Part shown: positions 46,395 through 55,973 of the stretch, piece after piece
Position numbering within the stretch: position 1 is the first letter of the stretch
Layout of the letters: every line of letters begins with the position of its first letter
Source of the DNA: Maritimibacter alkaliphilus HTCC2654
GTDB lineage: Bacteria > Pseudomonadota > Alphaproteobacteria > Rhodobacterales > Rhodobacteraceae
Direction of reading: 5' to 3'
NCBI RefSeq assembly: GCF_000152805.1
Contig: NZ_CH902578.1
Span: 2,739,428-2,803,427 of the forward strand
DNA: 64,000 bases
Translations under genes and position numbers: made by a program
The notes under the pieces: generated by a model
What the model was told of the DNA's origin: nothing
The model's input: the letters and a program-made list of their open reading frames with translations, nothing else
The model's database searches: none

Positions 46395-47141
46395 ATGAAC
46401 CATCGCATCGCCGTGACGCTCGCCGTCGCGACCCTTCTCGCCACGCCTGCCGAAGCCCGTGTGTTCACCCCGCCCGAAGGGTGCGAAGTGTTTCTGACGG
46501 TGCAATCCAAGCAATGCTCGGTGTCCAACCTTTACCGCTGCGACACCGACACGGGCGGCTTCGCCGAAGCCATGTTCGACGGCGAGGGTATGTCGGCGGT
46601 CGTCACCTACGGCGCCGGCTACCAGTGGCAGGACAGCCTGTATATGTGGGACAACTCCCGCGAACGGCTGGTCGAACCGGCCGAAGACCCTATCGACCTG
46701 CCGACCCTGACCGACGAGGGCATCGACACGTTCCGGTTCACGATGCACCGCACCGCGCCGGGCGAAGATCGCGAGATCACCATCGTCGGGGCCGACATGC
46801 TGTCTGGTGAAACCACGGTCATCGACGGCATGACGCTCGACATCGTTCAGACCCAGCTTCAGATCCTGACCGAGGACGGGTCCGTGGAATACCAGTCGCG
46901 CGGGGTTCAATACCTCAACCGCGAGTTGGGCCTGTTCTTCCTTGGACCGGAAGAGGTGCTCGACGACACGGGCGAGGCGACCCCTTACGACAACAGCCCT
47001 GTCGATTTCATCCATCCGGGCGAGCCGGGCTTTGCCCAGACGCTCCCCCTATACGAATGCGACCAGCAGAAGGCGGGGTTCACCCCCGCGCCAGCCGCCC
47101 CCACTCCGGGGCTTGAGGAGACCGACCATGACCAAATTTGA
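46395..47141 (+). CDS. Secreted protein of unknown function between gltD and gltB
   Basis: 248 residues with a clear Sec signal (MNHRIAVTLAVATLLATPAEA). The mature domain has five Cys (GCEVFLTVQSKQCSVSNLYRCD near the start, YECDQQ near the end), consistent with periplasmic disulfides, and is otherwise beta-rich. AAAGGAGGGG precedes the ATG. Its end overlaps the gltB start by 14 bases, so it is translated from the glutamate synthase mRNA. No family recognised. Confidence 0.75.
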   Translation: MNHRIAVTLAVATLLATPAEARVFTPPEGCEVFLTVQSKQCSVSNLYRCDTDTGGFAEAMFDGEGMSAVVTYGAGYQWQDSLYMWDNSRERLVEPAEDPIDLPTLTDEGIDTFRFTMHRTAPGEDREITIVGADMLSGETTVIDGMTLDIVQTQLQILTEDGSVEYQSRGVQYLNRELGLFFLGPEEVLDDTGEATPYDNSPVDFIHPGEPGFAQTLPLYECDQQKAGFTPAPAAPTPGLEETDHDQI

Positions 47142-50100
47142 CGAACGCTGGGTGGCCGAGGAAGAAGCCAAGCGCGCTTACCTTGCCGAACATGGGATGT
47201 ACCGCGAAGAGTTCGAACACGCCTCGTGCGGCGTGGGCCTCGTCGTGTCGATCGACGGCAAGAAAAGCCGCAAGGTCGTGGAATCGGGCATCGAAGCTCT
47301 GAAGGCGATCTGGCACCGGGGCGCGGTGGATGCCGACGGCAAGACCGGCGACGGCGCGGGCATCCACGTGCAGATCCCGGTGGAGTTCTTCTACGATCAG
47401 GTCCGCCGCACCGGCCACGAGCCGCGCGAGAAAGAGATGATCGCGGTCGGTCAGGTGTTCCTGCCGCGCACCGACTTCGGCGCGCAGGAGACGTGCCGGA
47501 CCATCGTCGAGACCGAAGTCCTGCGCATGGGCTATTACATCTACGGCTGGCGTCACGTGCCGGTGGATATCTCCTGCCTCGGCGAAAAGGCCAACGCGAC
47601 CCGGCCCGAGATCGAACAAATCCTGATTTCGAACGCCAAGGGCGTGGACGAAGAAACGTTCGAGCGCGAGCTTTACGTCATCCGCCGCCGGATCGAAAAA
47701 GCCGCCGCCGCCGCAGGTGTCGGCCAGCTTTACCTCGCCTCGCTGTCGTGCCGGTCGATCATCTACAAGGGCATGATGCTGGCCGAGCAGGTGGCGGAGT
47801 TCTACCCGGACCTGAAAGACGAGCGGTTCGAGAGCGCATTCGCGATCTATCACCAGCGGTATTCGACCAACACCTTCCCGCAGTGGTGGCTGGCGCAGCC
47901 GTTCCGGATGCTCGCCCACAACGGCGAAATCAACACGCTGAAGGGCAACCTGAACTGGATGAAGAGCCACGAGATCCGCATGGCCTCGGGCGCGTTCGGG
48001 GATCTGGCCGAGGACATCAAGCCGATCGTGCCGCAGGGCTCGTCGGACAGTGCCGCACTGGATTCGGTGTTCGAAGTTCTGGTGCGCGCCGGACGGTCCG
48101 CGCCGATGGCCAAGACGATGCTGGTGCCTGAATCGTGGTCCAAGCAGTCGGCGGAAATGCCGAAGGCGTGGGTGGATATGTATTCCTACGCCAACTCGAC
48201 GATGGAGCCGTGGGACGGCCCCGCCGCGCTGGCCATGACCGATGGTCGCTGGGTCTGCGCGGGTCTGGACCGCAACGGCCTGCGCCCGATGCGCTATGTC
48301 GTGACGGGTGACGGGCTGGTGATCGCCGGGTCCGAGGCGGGCATGGTCCCGGTGGACGAGGCGACCTGCGTCGAGAAAGGCGCGCTCGGTCCCGGCCAGT
48401 TGCTCGCCGTCGATATGAAAGAGGGCAAGCTCTACCACGACGTCGAGATCAAGGACAAACTCGCCAACAGCCAGCCCTTCGGCGACTGGGTCGGCAAGGT
48501 CAACGACATTGACGAGGAACTGCTGGGCGTCGAAGAAAAGGCGCTTCACACCGGGTCCGATCTGCGCCGCCGTCAGGTGGCCGCCGGCTACACGCTGGAA
48601 GAGCTGGAACAGATTCTCGCGCCGATGGCCGAGGACGGGAAAGAAACGCTGGCGTCGATGGGTGATGACACGCCGTCTGCGGTGCTGTCGAATGAATACC
48701 GGCCCCTGAGCCACTTCTTCCGCCAGAACTTCAGCCAGGTCACGAACCCGCCGATTGACTCGCTGCGCGAATTCCGGGTCATGAGCCTCAAGACCCGGTT
48801 CGGCAACCTCAAGAACGTGCTGGACGAAACCGGAAGCCAGACCGAGATCCTCGTGCTGGAAAGCCCCTTCGTCGGCAACGCGCAGTTCGAAGAGTTGCTC
48901 AAGCACTTCAACGCGAAATGCGTCGACATCGACTGCACCTTCCCGGCGGACGGTGGCGATCAGGCGCTGCGCGACGGTCTGGCCCGCATCCGTGACGAGG
49001 CGGAAGAGGCTGTGCGTTCGGGTGCCGGGCACATCGTGCTGTCGGACATGGCACAGGACGAGGACAAGGTGGGGATGCCGATGATCCTTGCCACCTCGGC
49101 CGTGCATTCGTGGCTGACGCGCAAGGGGCTGCGGACCTTCACCTCGCTCAACGTGCGGTCGGCCGAATGCATCGACCCGCATTACTTCGCGGTGCTGATC
49201 GCGTCGGGCGCGACGGTGGTGAACGCCTATCTCGCCGAAGACAGCCTTGCCGACCGGATCGAGCGCGGCCTGCTCGAAGGCAGCCTGACCGATGCCGTTC
49301 GCAAGTATCGCGAAGCGGTGGATCAGGGTCTGCTCAAGATCATGGCCAAGATGGGTATCTCGGTCATCTCGTCCTATCGCGGCGGTCTGAACTTCGAGGC
49401 CGTGGGCCTGAGCCGCGCGATGGTCGCGGACTACTTCCCCGGCATGACCAGCCGTATCTCCGGCATCGGCATCGGCGGCATCCAGAAGAAAGCACGCGCG
49501 ATCCACGCGAAAGGCTGGCGTCTGGGGCAGGATATTCTGCCCATCGGCGGCTTCTACAAGGCTCGCAAGAACGGCGAGACCCACGCTTGGGGTGCGCAGA
49601 CCATGCACCTGATGCAGGCCGCCTGCGACCGCGCGTCTTACGAGATGTGGAAGCAGTATTCGGCACGGATGCAGGCGAACCCGCCGATCCATCTGCGCGA
49701 CATGCTCGACATCAAACCGCTGGGCGAGCCGGTTCCGATCGAACAGGTGGAATCGATCACCTCGATCCGCAAACGGTTCGTGACCCCCGGCATGAGCTTG
49801 GGCGCTCTGTCGCCCGAGGCGCACAAAACGCTGAACGTCGCGATGAACCGGATCGGGGCCAAGTCGGACTCCGGTGAGGGCGGCGAAGACCCGGCGCATT
49901 TCGTGCCGGAGCCGAACGGCGACAACCCGTCGGCCAAGATCAAGCAGGTCGCATCGGGGCGTTTCGGCGTGACCGCCGAATACTTGAACCAGTGCGAAGA
50001 GCTTGAGATCAAGGTCGCTCAGGGTGCCAAGCCCGGCGAAGGTGGTCAGCTTCCGGGGATGAAGGTCACGGACCTGATCGCGCGTCTGCGTCACTCCACC

Positions 50101-51666
50101 AAAGGCGTGACGCTGATTTCGCCGCCGCCGCACCACGACATCTACTCGATCGAAGACCTTGCGCAGCTGATCTATGACCTCAAGCAGATCAACCCGCGTT
50201 GTAAGGTGACGGTGAAGCTTGTGGCCTCCTCCGGTGTCGGCACGATTGCTGCCGGTGTCGCCAAGGCGAAAGCCGACGTGATCCTGATTTCGGGTCACAA
50301 CGGCGGCACGGGCGCGTCCCCTGCCACGTCGATCAAGTTCGCGGGTCTGCCGTGGGAGATGGGTCTGTCGGAAGCGCATCAGGTGCTTGCGATGAACAAC
50401 CTGCGCTCGCGCGTGACGCTGCGCACCGATGGTGGCCTTCGCACGGGTCGTGACATCGTCATGGCTGCGATGATGGGTGCCGAGGAATACGGCATCGGCA
50501 CCGCCGCGCTGATCGCGATGGGCTGTATCATGGTGCGTCAGTGCCAGTCGAACACCTGCCCGGTGGGCGTCTGCACGCAGGACGAAAGCCTGCGGGCCAA
50601 GTTCACGGGCAATGCCGACAAAGTGGTGAACCTCATCACCTTCTACGCCACCGAAGTGCGCGAAATCCTCGCCCGGATCGGTGCCCGTTCGCTGGACGAG
50701 GTGATCGGTCGTGCGGATCTTCTGAGCCAGGTCAGCCGCGGCGCCGCGCACCTTGACGATCTGGACCTGAACCCGCTCCTGATCTCGGTCGATGGCGTCG
50801 GCAAGGACACCTACGACCGCACCCGGCCGCGCAACGAGGTGCTGGATACGCTGGACGCCGAAATCGTGAAGGATGCCGCGCGCTTCCTGAACGAAGGCGA
50901 GAAGATGCAGCTTCAATACGCGGTTCAGAACACGGCCCGGACCATCGGGACGCGGGTGTCGAGCCATATCGTTCGCAACTTCGGCATGAACAACAACCTT
51001 CAGCCCGATCACCTGACGATCAAGCTGTCCGGTTCCGCCGGTCAGTCGCTGGGCGCTTTCGCGGCCCCCGGTCTCAAGATCGAGGTCGCGGGCGACGCCA
51101 ACGACTATGTCGGCAAAGGCCTGTCCGGGGGCACGGTCGTCGTGCGTCCGACCATGTCGTCGCCGCTGGTGGCGAGCGAGAACACGATCATCGGCAACAC
51201 CGTGCTTTACGGTGCGACCGCCGGGTATCTGTTCGCGGCAGGTCGCGCGGGTGAGCGGTTCGCCGTCCGCAACTCGGGTGCCCATGTGGTGATCGAGGGC
51301 TGCGGGTCGAACGGGTGTGAATACATGACCGGTGGTGTCGCGGTGATCCTCGGGACCATCGGGGCCAACTTCGGGGCCGGGATGACGGGCGGTATGGCCT
51401 ATCTCTACGACCCGGACGCGGTGGCCGAGACCTATATGAACAAGGAAACGCTGGTGACCTGCCCGGTGACGGTCGAGCACTGGGAAACCGAGCTGCGCGG
51501 CCTGATCGAACGGCATGTGAAAGAGACGAACAGCCGTAAGGGGGCTGAGATCCTTCAGCACTGGGATATCGAGAAGGACAACTTCCTTCAGATCTGCCCG
51601 AAAGAGATGCTGCCGCACCTCGCCGCACCGCTTTCGGTCGAAGAGGGCGCGATCCCGGCCGAGTGA
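47128..51666 (+). CDS. gltB: Glutamate synthase large subunit
   Basis: 1512 residues from the ATG at 47128. A 33-residue propeptide precedes Cys34 (EHASCGVGLVV), the Ntn nucleophile of the class II glutamine amidotransferase domain (to about 430). Then come the central domain, the FMN synthase domain (SLGALSPEAHKTLNVAMNRI; ISGHNGGTGASP), the [3Fe-4S] cysteines in CIMVRQCQSNTCPVGVC, and the C-terminal GxGxG beta-helix (CGSNGCEYMTGGVAVILG). With GltD it makes two glutamates from glutamine and 2-oxoglutarate. Confidence 0.97.
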   Translation: MTKFDERWVAEEEAKRAYLAEHGMYREEFEHASCGVGLVVSIDGKKSRKVVESGIEALKAIWHRGAVDADGKTGDGAGIHVQIPVEFFYDQVRRTGHEPREKEMIAVGQVFLPRTDFGAQETCRTIVETEVLRMGYYIYGWRHVPVDISCLGEKANATRPEIEQILISNAKGVDEETFERELYVIRRRIEKAAAAAGVGQLYLASLSCRSIIYKGMMLAEQVAEFYPDLKDERFESAFAIYHQRYSTNTFPQWWLAQPFRMLAHNGEINTLKGNLNWMKSHEIRMASGAFGDLAEDIKPIVPQGSSDSAALDSVFEVLVRAGRSAPMAKTMLVPESWSKQSAEMPKAWVDMYSYANSTMEPWDGPAALAMTDGRWVCAGLDRNGLRPMRYVVTGDGLVIAGSEAGMVPVDEATCVEKGALGPGQLLAVDMKEGKLYHDVEIKDKLANSQPFGDWVGKVNDIDEELLGVEEKALHTGSDLRRRQVAAGYTLEELEQILAPMAEDGKETLASMGDDTPSAVLSNEYRPLSHFFRQNFSQVTNPPIDSLREFRVMSLKTRFGNLKNVLDETGSQTEILVLESPFVGNAQFEELLKHFNAKCVDIDCTFPADGGDQALRDGLARIRDEAEEAVRSGAGHIVLSDMAQDEDKVGMPMILATSAVHSWLTRKGLRTFTSLNVRSAECIDPHYFAVLIASGATVVNAYLAEDSLADRIERGLLEGSLTDAVRKYREAVDQGLLKIMAKMGISVISSYRGGLNFEAVGLSRAMVADYFPGMTSRISGIGIGGIQKKARAIHAKGWRLGQDILPIGGFYKARKNGETHAWGAQTMHLMQAACDRASYEMWKQYSARMQANPPIHLRDMLDIKPLGEPVPIEQVESITSIRKRFVTPGMSLGALSPEAHKTLNVAMNRIGAKSDSGEGGEDPAHFVPEPNGDNPSAKIKQVASGRFGVTAEYLNQCEELEIKVAQGAKPGEGGQLPGMKVTDLIARLRHSTKGVTLISPPPHHDIYSIEDLAQLIYDLKQINPRCKVTVKLVASSGVGTIAAGVAKAKADVILISGHNGGTGASPATSIKFAGLPWEMGLSEAHQVLAMNNLRSRVTLRTDGGLRTGRDIVMAAMMGAEEYGIGTAALIAMGCIMVRQCQSNTCPVGVCTQDESLRAKFTGNADKVVNLITFYATEVREILARIGARSLDEVIGRADLLSQVSRGAAHLDDLDLNPLLISVDGVGKDTYDRTRPRNEVLDTLDAEIVKDAARFLNEGEKMQLQYAVQNTARTIGTRVSSHIVRNFGMNNNLQPDHLTIKLSGSAGQSLGAFAAPGLKIEVAGDANDYVGKGLSGGTVVVRPTMSSPLVASENTIIGNTVLYGATAGYLFAAGRAGERFAVRNSGAHVVIEGCGSNGCEYMTGGVAVILGTIGANFGAGMTGGMAYLYDPDAVAETYMNKETLVTCPVTVEHWETELRGLIERHVKETNSRKGAEILQHWDIEKDNFLQICPKEMLPHLAAPLSVEEGAIPAE

Positions 51667-51683
51667 TCGCTGTCGTGACTTTG

Positions 51684-51712
51684 AAAAGGGCGTGCCGCTG
51701 GCGCGCCCTTTT
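51684..51712 (+). terminator. Rho-independent terminator of the glutamate synthase operon
   Basis: Thirteen-pair stem AAAAGGGCGTGCC / GGCGCGCCCTTTT (one T-G pair) with a GCT loop, 17 bases after the gltB stop and ending in TTTT. Confidence 0.88.
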
Positions 51713-51766
51713 CCGTTACAAAACATGATTTTTCGTTATGCTGGCCTCACAACAAGGGGGCTTGCC

Positions 51767-52114
51767 ATGAAACGACTACTCAAGATCGCGGCCGTGTTGA
51801 TCGGTCTCGCGCCGGCGGCGGCGTCGGCCCAGCAATGGGGTGCGGTGTGTATCGGACCGGGCGGCGCATGGGGATATGCGCATAGTTATGGGAGCGAATC
51901 CGGGGCCTACAACCGGGCCTTGCAGGAGTCGCAATACGACTGCGAAGAGGTTCGGACGTTCTTCAACACCTGCGCCGCGATGGCCGTCGCCTCCAACGGC
52001 GGTTGGGGCTGGTCGACCGGCAATTCGCGCGGACAGGCCGAGGCGGGGGCGATGAGCTATTGCCGTCAATACGGGTCGGGCTGTCAGGTCCGCGTGTGGG
52101 CCTGTTCCGGCTGA
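51767..52114 (+). CDS. DUF4189 domain protein, secreted
   Basis: 115 residues from the ATG at 51767 (AAGGGGG upstream). Signal peptide MKRLLKIAAVLIGLAPAAASA, then a compact domain starting QQWGAVCIGPGG with SYGSESGAYNRALQESQYDCEEVRTF, CAAMAVASNGGWG and paired Cys: the DUF4189 pattern. Periplasmic, function unknown. Confidence 0.8.
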   Translation: MKRLLKIAAVLIGLAPAAASAQQWGAVCIGPGGAWGYAHSYGSESGAYNRALQESQYDCEEVRTFFNTCAAMAVASNGGWGWSTGNSRGQAEAGAMSYCRQYGSGCQVRVWACSG

Positions 52115-52192
52115 GAACAATTCGTTGACGAACCCATAGGGCGTTCGCCGGATTGAGAATCCGTGCCAGACTTGCCCAAACTGGGGGATTCG

Positions 52193-52306
52193 ATGCTGTT
52201 ACATATTGCTGCCACGGCGCAGTTTTTCATGCGTGTCATATTGGGATTGTGTTTCGGGCTGATCGCCGGGGCCATGCTGGCGACGTTCCTTCCGATCTAC
52301 GCCTGA
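52193..52306 (+). CDS. Possible 37-residue membrane peptide
   Basis: ATG with GGGGG 6 bases upstream. The product begins MLLHIAATAQFFMRVILGLC and continues as FGLIAGAMLATFLPIYA: a single membrane helix with no charged residue except one Arg. It lies between the DUF4189 and DUF1269 genes on the same strand. Supported only by the ribosome site and hydrophobicity. Confidence 0.4.
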   Translation: MLLHIAATAQFFMRVILGLCFGLIAGAMLATFLPIYA

Positions 52307-52365
52307 CGGGAACCGGACTTGCGCTTGCGACGTTCGATTTCCGAATGGATTGAACGGAGTGTCCC

Positions 52366-52899
52366 ATGTCCGAGATCGTCGTTGCCCGTTTTCCCGACGC
52401 GGCCAAGGCCGAGGCCGCCCGCACGGCGCTGGCGAAGCTGGGCCGCACCTATCAGATCGAGCCGGAAGACATCGAATTGGTCAGGCGCGGCACCGACGGC
52501 AACGTCGAGATCATGCCGGAGGTCAACATCCGCCTCGCCCATGTGATCGGCGGCGCGATCTGGGGAGCCGTCCTGGGTGTCGTCTTTCTCGTGCCCGTCA
52601 TCGGCGCGGCGGTTGGATCGGCCGCTGGGTTCCTGACCGGGCGCTTCACCGACGTCGGGCTTCGCGATGCGTATCTTCGCGATGTCGGACACCAGATCGC
52701 CCCGGGTGAGGCCGCGGTCGCCCTGCTTGCCCGTCGTGTGGACCCCGGTGCCTTGGCCGAGACCGTTCGCCGGTTCGGGGGCAAGGTCATCCGCTCTTCC
52801 TTAAGCGGGCGACGCGCCGACCAGATCCGAACCGTGACCGCAGCGGATGCGCGCGGTGCCGAAAAGGCCAGCTTGCGGGACCAGCCCGAGCTTGCTTGA
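52366..52899 (+). CDS. DUF1269-type membrane protein
   Basis: 177 residues. An N-terminal ferredoxin-like segment (VVARFPDAAKAEAARTALAKLG) is followed by a Gly/Ala-rich hydrophobic hairpin (HVIGGAIWGAVLGVVFLVPV and IGAAVGSAAGFLTGRFTDVG) and a second cytoplasmic alpha-beta segment (GEAAVALLARRVDPGALAETVRRFGG). This is the DUF1269 arrangement. Function unknown. Confidence 0.8.
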   Translation: MSEIVVARFPDAAKAEAARTALAKLGRTYQIEPEDIELVRRGTDGNVEIMPEVNIRLAHVIGGAIWGAVLGVVFLVPVIGAAVGSAAGFLTGRFTDVGLRDAYLRDVGHQIAPGEAAVALLARRVDPGALAETVRRFGGKVIRSSLSGRRADQIRTVTAADARGAEKASLRDQPELA

Positions 52900-52925
52900 C
52901 CACGCGCCCGCGCCCGTGGTCATAA

Positions 52926-53660
52926 GTGGCCATGGCGCGGAAATCGAAAAAGACCGAAGCAAAACCACGCCGCGTCAGGGCCAAGCGCCCCGCGCGGCGT
53001 TTCCTGTGGCGTTGGTCACGGCGCATCGTTCTTGGGTTCGTCGCCCTGATCTGCCTTTTGGTCTCGCTCTTCGCCTTTGTGAACCCGCCCACCACGCTTT
53101 ACATGGCGAGCGAGTCCCGCCGCCTTGGCGGTGTGGCGCATGACTGGATCGACATCGACTATGTTGCGCCAGTGATGGCCCGGTCCATCGTGGCGGCGGA
53201 AGATGCGAACTATTGCCTGCACTGGGGCTTCGACATGGAAGCGATCCGGCAGGTCATCGAAGCGGGTGAAACGCGCGGCGCCTCGACCCTGTCGCAGCAG
53301 GTCGTCAAGAACGTCTATCTCTGGCCTGCCCGCAGCTATGTGCGCAAGGCGCTGGAGGCGATCATCACGCCGGTCGTGGAACTGGTCTGGACCAAGCGCC
53401 GGATCATCGAGGTCTATATGAACGTGGCCGAGTTCGATGAGGGCGTGTTCGGCGTTCATGCAGCCGCCCAGCATTACTTCGGGGTCACCCCCGACCAGCT
53501 GACGGATGTGCAGGCCGCTCGTCTGGCCGCGATCCTGCCGAGCCCCAAGGAACGCTCGGCCTCGAACCCCGGTCAGTTCGTGCAGCGCCGGGCCGCGTCG
53601 ATCCGCGACGGGGCGGCGACGATCCTCCGAGACGGGCGGGCGGATTGCTTCGAGGATTGA
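52926..53660 (+). CDS. mtgA: Monofunctional biosynthetic peptidoglycan transglycosylase
   Basis: GT51 glycosyltransferase of 244 residues (242 from the ATG at 52932; the GTG at 52926 is equally possible, and no good ribosome site is seen). Basic N terminus, one membrane anchor (IVLGFVALICLLVSLFAFV), then the catalytic region with EDANYCLHWGFD (Glu), GASTLSQQVVKNVYLWP, KRRIIEVYMNVAEFDEG and AARLAAILPSP. It polymerises lipid II; the carrier it releases is recycled by UppP. Confidence 0.94.
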   Translation: MAMARKSKKTEAKPRRVRAKRPARRFLWRWSRRIVLGFVALICLLVSLFAFVNPPTTLYMASESRRLGGVAHDWIDIDYVAPVMARSIVAAEDANYCLHWGFDMEAIRQVIEAGETRGASTLSQQVVKNVYLWPARSYVRKALEAIITPVVELVWTKRRIIEVYMNVAEFDEGVFGVHAAAQHYFGVTPDQLTDVQAARLAAILPSPKERSASNPGQFVQRRAASIRDGAATILRDGRADCFED

Positions 53661-53712
53661 ACCCTTCCGCATTTCACGGCATGACAGGCGAAACCCCAAT
53701 AAAAACGCAGCG

Positions 53713-54378
53713 ATGATCCGCCTTTACCACTCCCCCCTGTCCCCGTTCTGCCGCAAGGTGCGGCTTGTCCTTGCCGAGAAGCGGCTGGAGGTCGAGCTGG
53801 TCGAGGAACGGTATTGGGAAAAGAGCGTCGAGTTCATGCGCCGCAATCCGGCGGGCAAGGTTCCGGTGCTTCGCATCGACGGCAAGACGCTGACCGAAAG
53901 CGCGCCGATCTGCGAATACATCGAGGAAACCGTGCCGGAGCCGTCCCTGATGCCGAATTCGGCCGATGGGCGGTATGAGGTGCGGCGGCTGGTCATGTGG
54001 TTCGACGACAAGTTCCACAGCGAAGTGACGTCGAACCTGCTGTATGAGCGCGTCAACAAGAAGCTGATGGGGCAGGGCTACCCGGATTCGACGCGGATCA
54101 AGAACGGGGCGAAGGCGATCAAGTATCACCTCGACTACATGGGGTGGCTTCTGGATCAGCGGCGCTGGCTGGCGGGCGACGCCCTGACGCTGGCCGATTT
54201 CGCGGCGGCCGCGCATCTGTCGGCGCTCGACTACATCTCGGACGTCGACTGGAACCGCAACGCCAACGTGCGGGAGTGGTATGCCAAGATCAAGTCGCGG
54301 CCCGCGTTCCGGTCGTTGCTGGCAGATCAGGTGCCAAGCTTCCCGCCGCCCGAACATTACGCCAACCTCGATTTCTGA
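53713..54378 (+). CDS. Glutathione S-transferase-like protein, probable FzlA homolog
   Basis: 221 residues: thioredoxin-like N domain (LYHSPLSPFCRKVRLVLAEK, ESAPICEYIEE) and helical C domain (WLLDQRRWLAGDALTLADFAAAAHLSALDYI). The C terminus PPPEHYANLDF and position next to queG resemble FzlA, the GST-like FtsZ-binding protein of Caulobacter that curves FtsZ filaments. GST fold is certain; the division role is inferred from context and memory of the family. Confidence 0.8.
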   Translation: MIRLYHSPLSPFCRKVRLVLAEKRLEVELVEERYWEKSVEFMRRNPAGKVPVLRIDGKTLTESAPICEYIEETVPEPSLMPNSADGRYEVRRLVMWFDDKFHSEVTSNLLYERVNKKLMGQGYPDSTRIKNGAKAIKYHLDYMGWLLDQRRWLAGDALTLADFAAAAHLSALDYISDVDWNRNANVREWYAKIKSRPAFRSLLADQVPSFPPPEHYANLDF

Positions 54379-54402
54379 CGCGGCCCGGACCGGAGAGGTC
54401 CC

Positions 54403-55437
54403 ATGACACTGACCGAAAAGCTGAAGGCGCAGGCACTGGCCGAGGGATTCTCGGCGGTCGGTGTGACGCGTCCCGATGCCGTGCCGGAGCTGGCAGACCG
54501 GCTGGCCGCCTTCGTCGAAGCGGGCCGGCATGGCGACATGGGCTGGATGGCCGAGCGGATGCACTGGCGCGGCGCGCCCGATGCGCTGTGGCCCGAGGCG
54601 AAGTCGGTCATCATGCTGGCCGAGCTCTACACGCCGGAGCATGACCCGATGGCCGTGATCGGCGAACCGGAGCGCGGCGCGATCAGCGTCTACGCGCAGA
54701 ACCGCGACTACCACGACATCGTCAAGAAACGGCTTAAGCGTGTCGGGCGCTGGCTGATCGACGCGGCGGGGCCCGACACCGAGATCAAGGTGTTCGTCGA
54801 TACCGCGCCGGTGATGGAGAAGCCGCTCGCGCAGGCCGCGGGGCTGGGGTGGCAGGGTAAGCATACCAATCTGCTCAGTCGCGACTTGGGAAGCTGGTTC
54901 TTCCTCGGTGCGATTTTCACGACGGCCGAATTGGAGCCGGATCGTCCGGGGCGTGAGAACTGCGGACGTTGCACCGCCTGTCTGGACGTCTGCCCGACAA
55001 AAGCATTCCCGGCGCCATTCCAACTGGATGCAAGGCGCTGCATTTCCTACCTGACGATCGAGCACAAGGGTCCGGTGGACGAGGCCCTTCGCCCTCTGCT
55101 GGGGAACCGGATTTATGGGTGCGACGACTGCCTCGCCGTCTGTCCGTGGAACAAATTCGCGGCCGAGGCGTCGGAGGCGCGTTATCTGGCGCGAGACGAT
55201 CTTGCCGCGCCAAGGCTCGCAGGCCTCGCGGCTCTGGACGATGCGGCGTTTCGCGAGAAGTTCTCCGGCAGTCCGATCAAGCGCATCGGCCGGAACCGTT
55301 TCCTGCGCAATGTGGCCTATGCCATGGGCAATTCCGGCGACCCGTCGTTCGCCCCACAGCTTCAGCGCCTCGCAGGCGAGCCTGACCCGGTGCTGGCCGA
55401 TGCAGCCACGTGGGCTCTGACCCGGATCGCTCGTTAA
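54403..55437 (+). CDS. queG: Epoxyqueuosine reductase
   Basis: Cobalamin- and Fe-S-dependent enzyme of 344 residues reducing epoxyqueuosine to queuosine in tRNA. Motifs: [41 protein letters not shown], two 4Fe-4S sites [16 protein letters not shown] and [14 protein letters not shown], and a C-terminal HEAT-like end. GGAGAGG precedes the ATG. Confidence 0.96.
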   Translation: MTLTEKLKAQALAEGFSAVGVTRPDAVPELADRLAAFVEAGRHGDMGWMAERMHWRGAPDALWPEAKSVIMLAELYTPEHDPMAVIGEPERGAISVYAQNRDYHDIVKKRLKRVGRWLIDAAGPDTEIKVFVDTAPVMEKPLAQAAGLGWQGKHTNLLSRDLGSWFFLGAIFTTAELEPDRPGRENCGRCTACLDVCPTKAFPAPFQLDARRCISYLTIEHKGPVDEALRPLLGNRIYGCDDCLAVCPWNKFAAEASEARYLARDDLAAPRLAGLAALDDAAFREKFSGSPIKRIGRNRFLRNVAYAMGNSGDPSFAPQLQRLAGEPDPVLADAATWALTRIAR

Positions 55438-55490
55438 GCCGATCCGAACTTACACCTTTCGGCCCACTGCACGCTGTCCTCGGATTTCGG

Positions 55491-55919
55491 TCAATTGATC
55501 GGAACGTGCATGTGAAAGGCTTCGACCGCGGCGCTGATCCCTCGTGCCGCACGGGCGACCGAATAGGGGCCGATGGTGGTATGACCGACCCTGTAGGTGA
55601 CGCGCGTGGCGTCGACGCCGGGGTGGAAGAAAACGAAGACCTCGACCCCCTTGGCCTTGAAGGCGTTGACAATGGCGAGTTCCAGCGCCCTTTGCGAATA
55701 CCCTCCGGCGCGGGCGGGCACCCATTCGACCTGTGCGACGATGTGGATCTGTTCGGTGGGGCGGCCCCTGTCATATGCCGACAGGGCTTGCTGAGTGACG
55801 CCAAGGGGTCGAAGATTCGGATCCTTCGTCACCACGTAATAGCCGAGGGACATCGCGGTCGGCATCACGATAAGTGCGATGATCCCGAGAACGTAAAGGA
55901 TGTTGCGGCGCGCGGCCAT
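55491..55919 (-). CDS. Membrane-anchored hypothetical protein
   Basis: 142 residues: N-terminal membrane helix (ILYVLGIIALIVMPTAMSLGYYVV) and a periplasmic alpha-beta domain (IHIVAQVEWVPARAGGYSQRALELAIVNAFKAKGVEVFVFFHP, VTYRVGHTTIGPYSV). Convergent with queG. No family recognised. Confidence 0.65.
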   Translation of the reverse strand: MAARRNILYVLGIIALIVMPTAMSLGYYVVTKDPNLRPLGVTQQALSAYDRGRPTEQIHIVAQVEWVPARAGGYSQRALELAIVNAFKAKGVEVFVFFHPGVDATRVTYRVGHTTIGPYSVARAARGISAAVEAFHMHVPIN

Positions 55920-55973
55920 GCCTGCCCCCAGAGTTGGACGAGGCCACTCTAGGGGACAGGTCTTTTCAAAGTG

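Noticed and set aside
47080..51726. A 1548-codon open frame on the minus strand across gltB
   Set aside because: Antisense shadow: gltB on the plus strand has every catalytic motif, and the minus-strand product is His/Arg-rich without any domain, as expected from high-GC third-codon bias.
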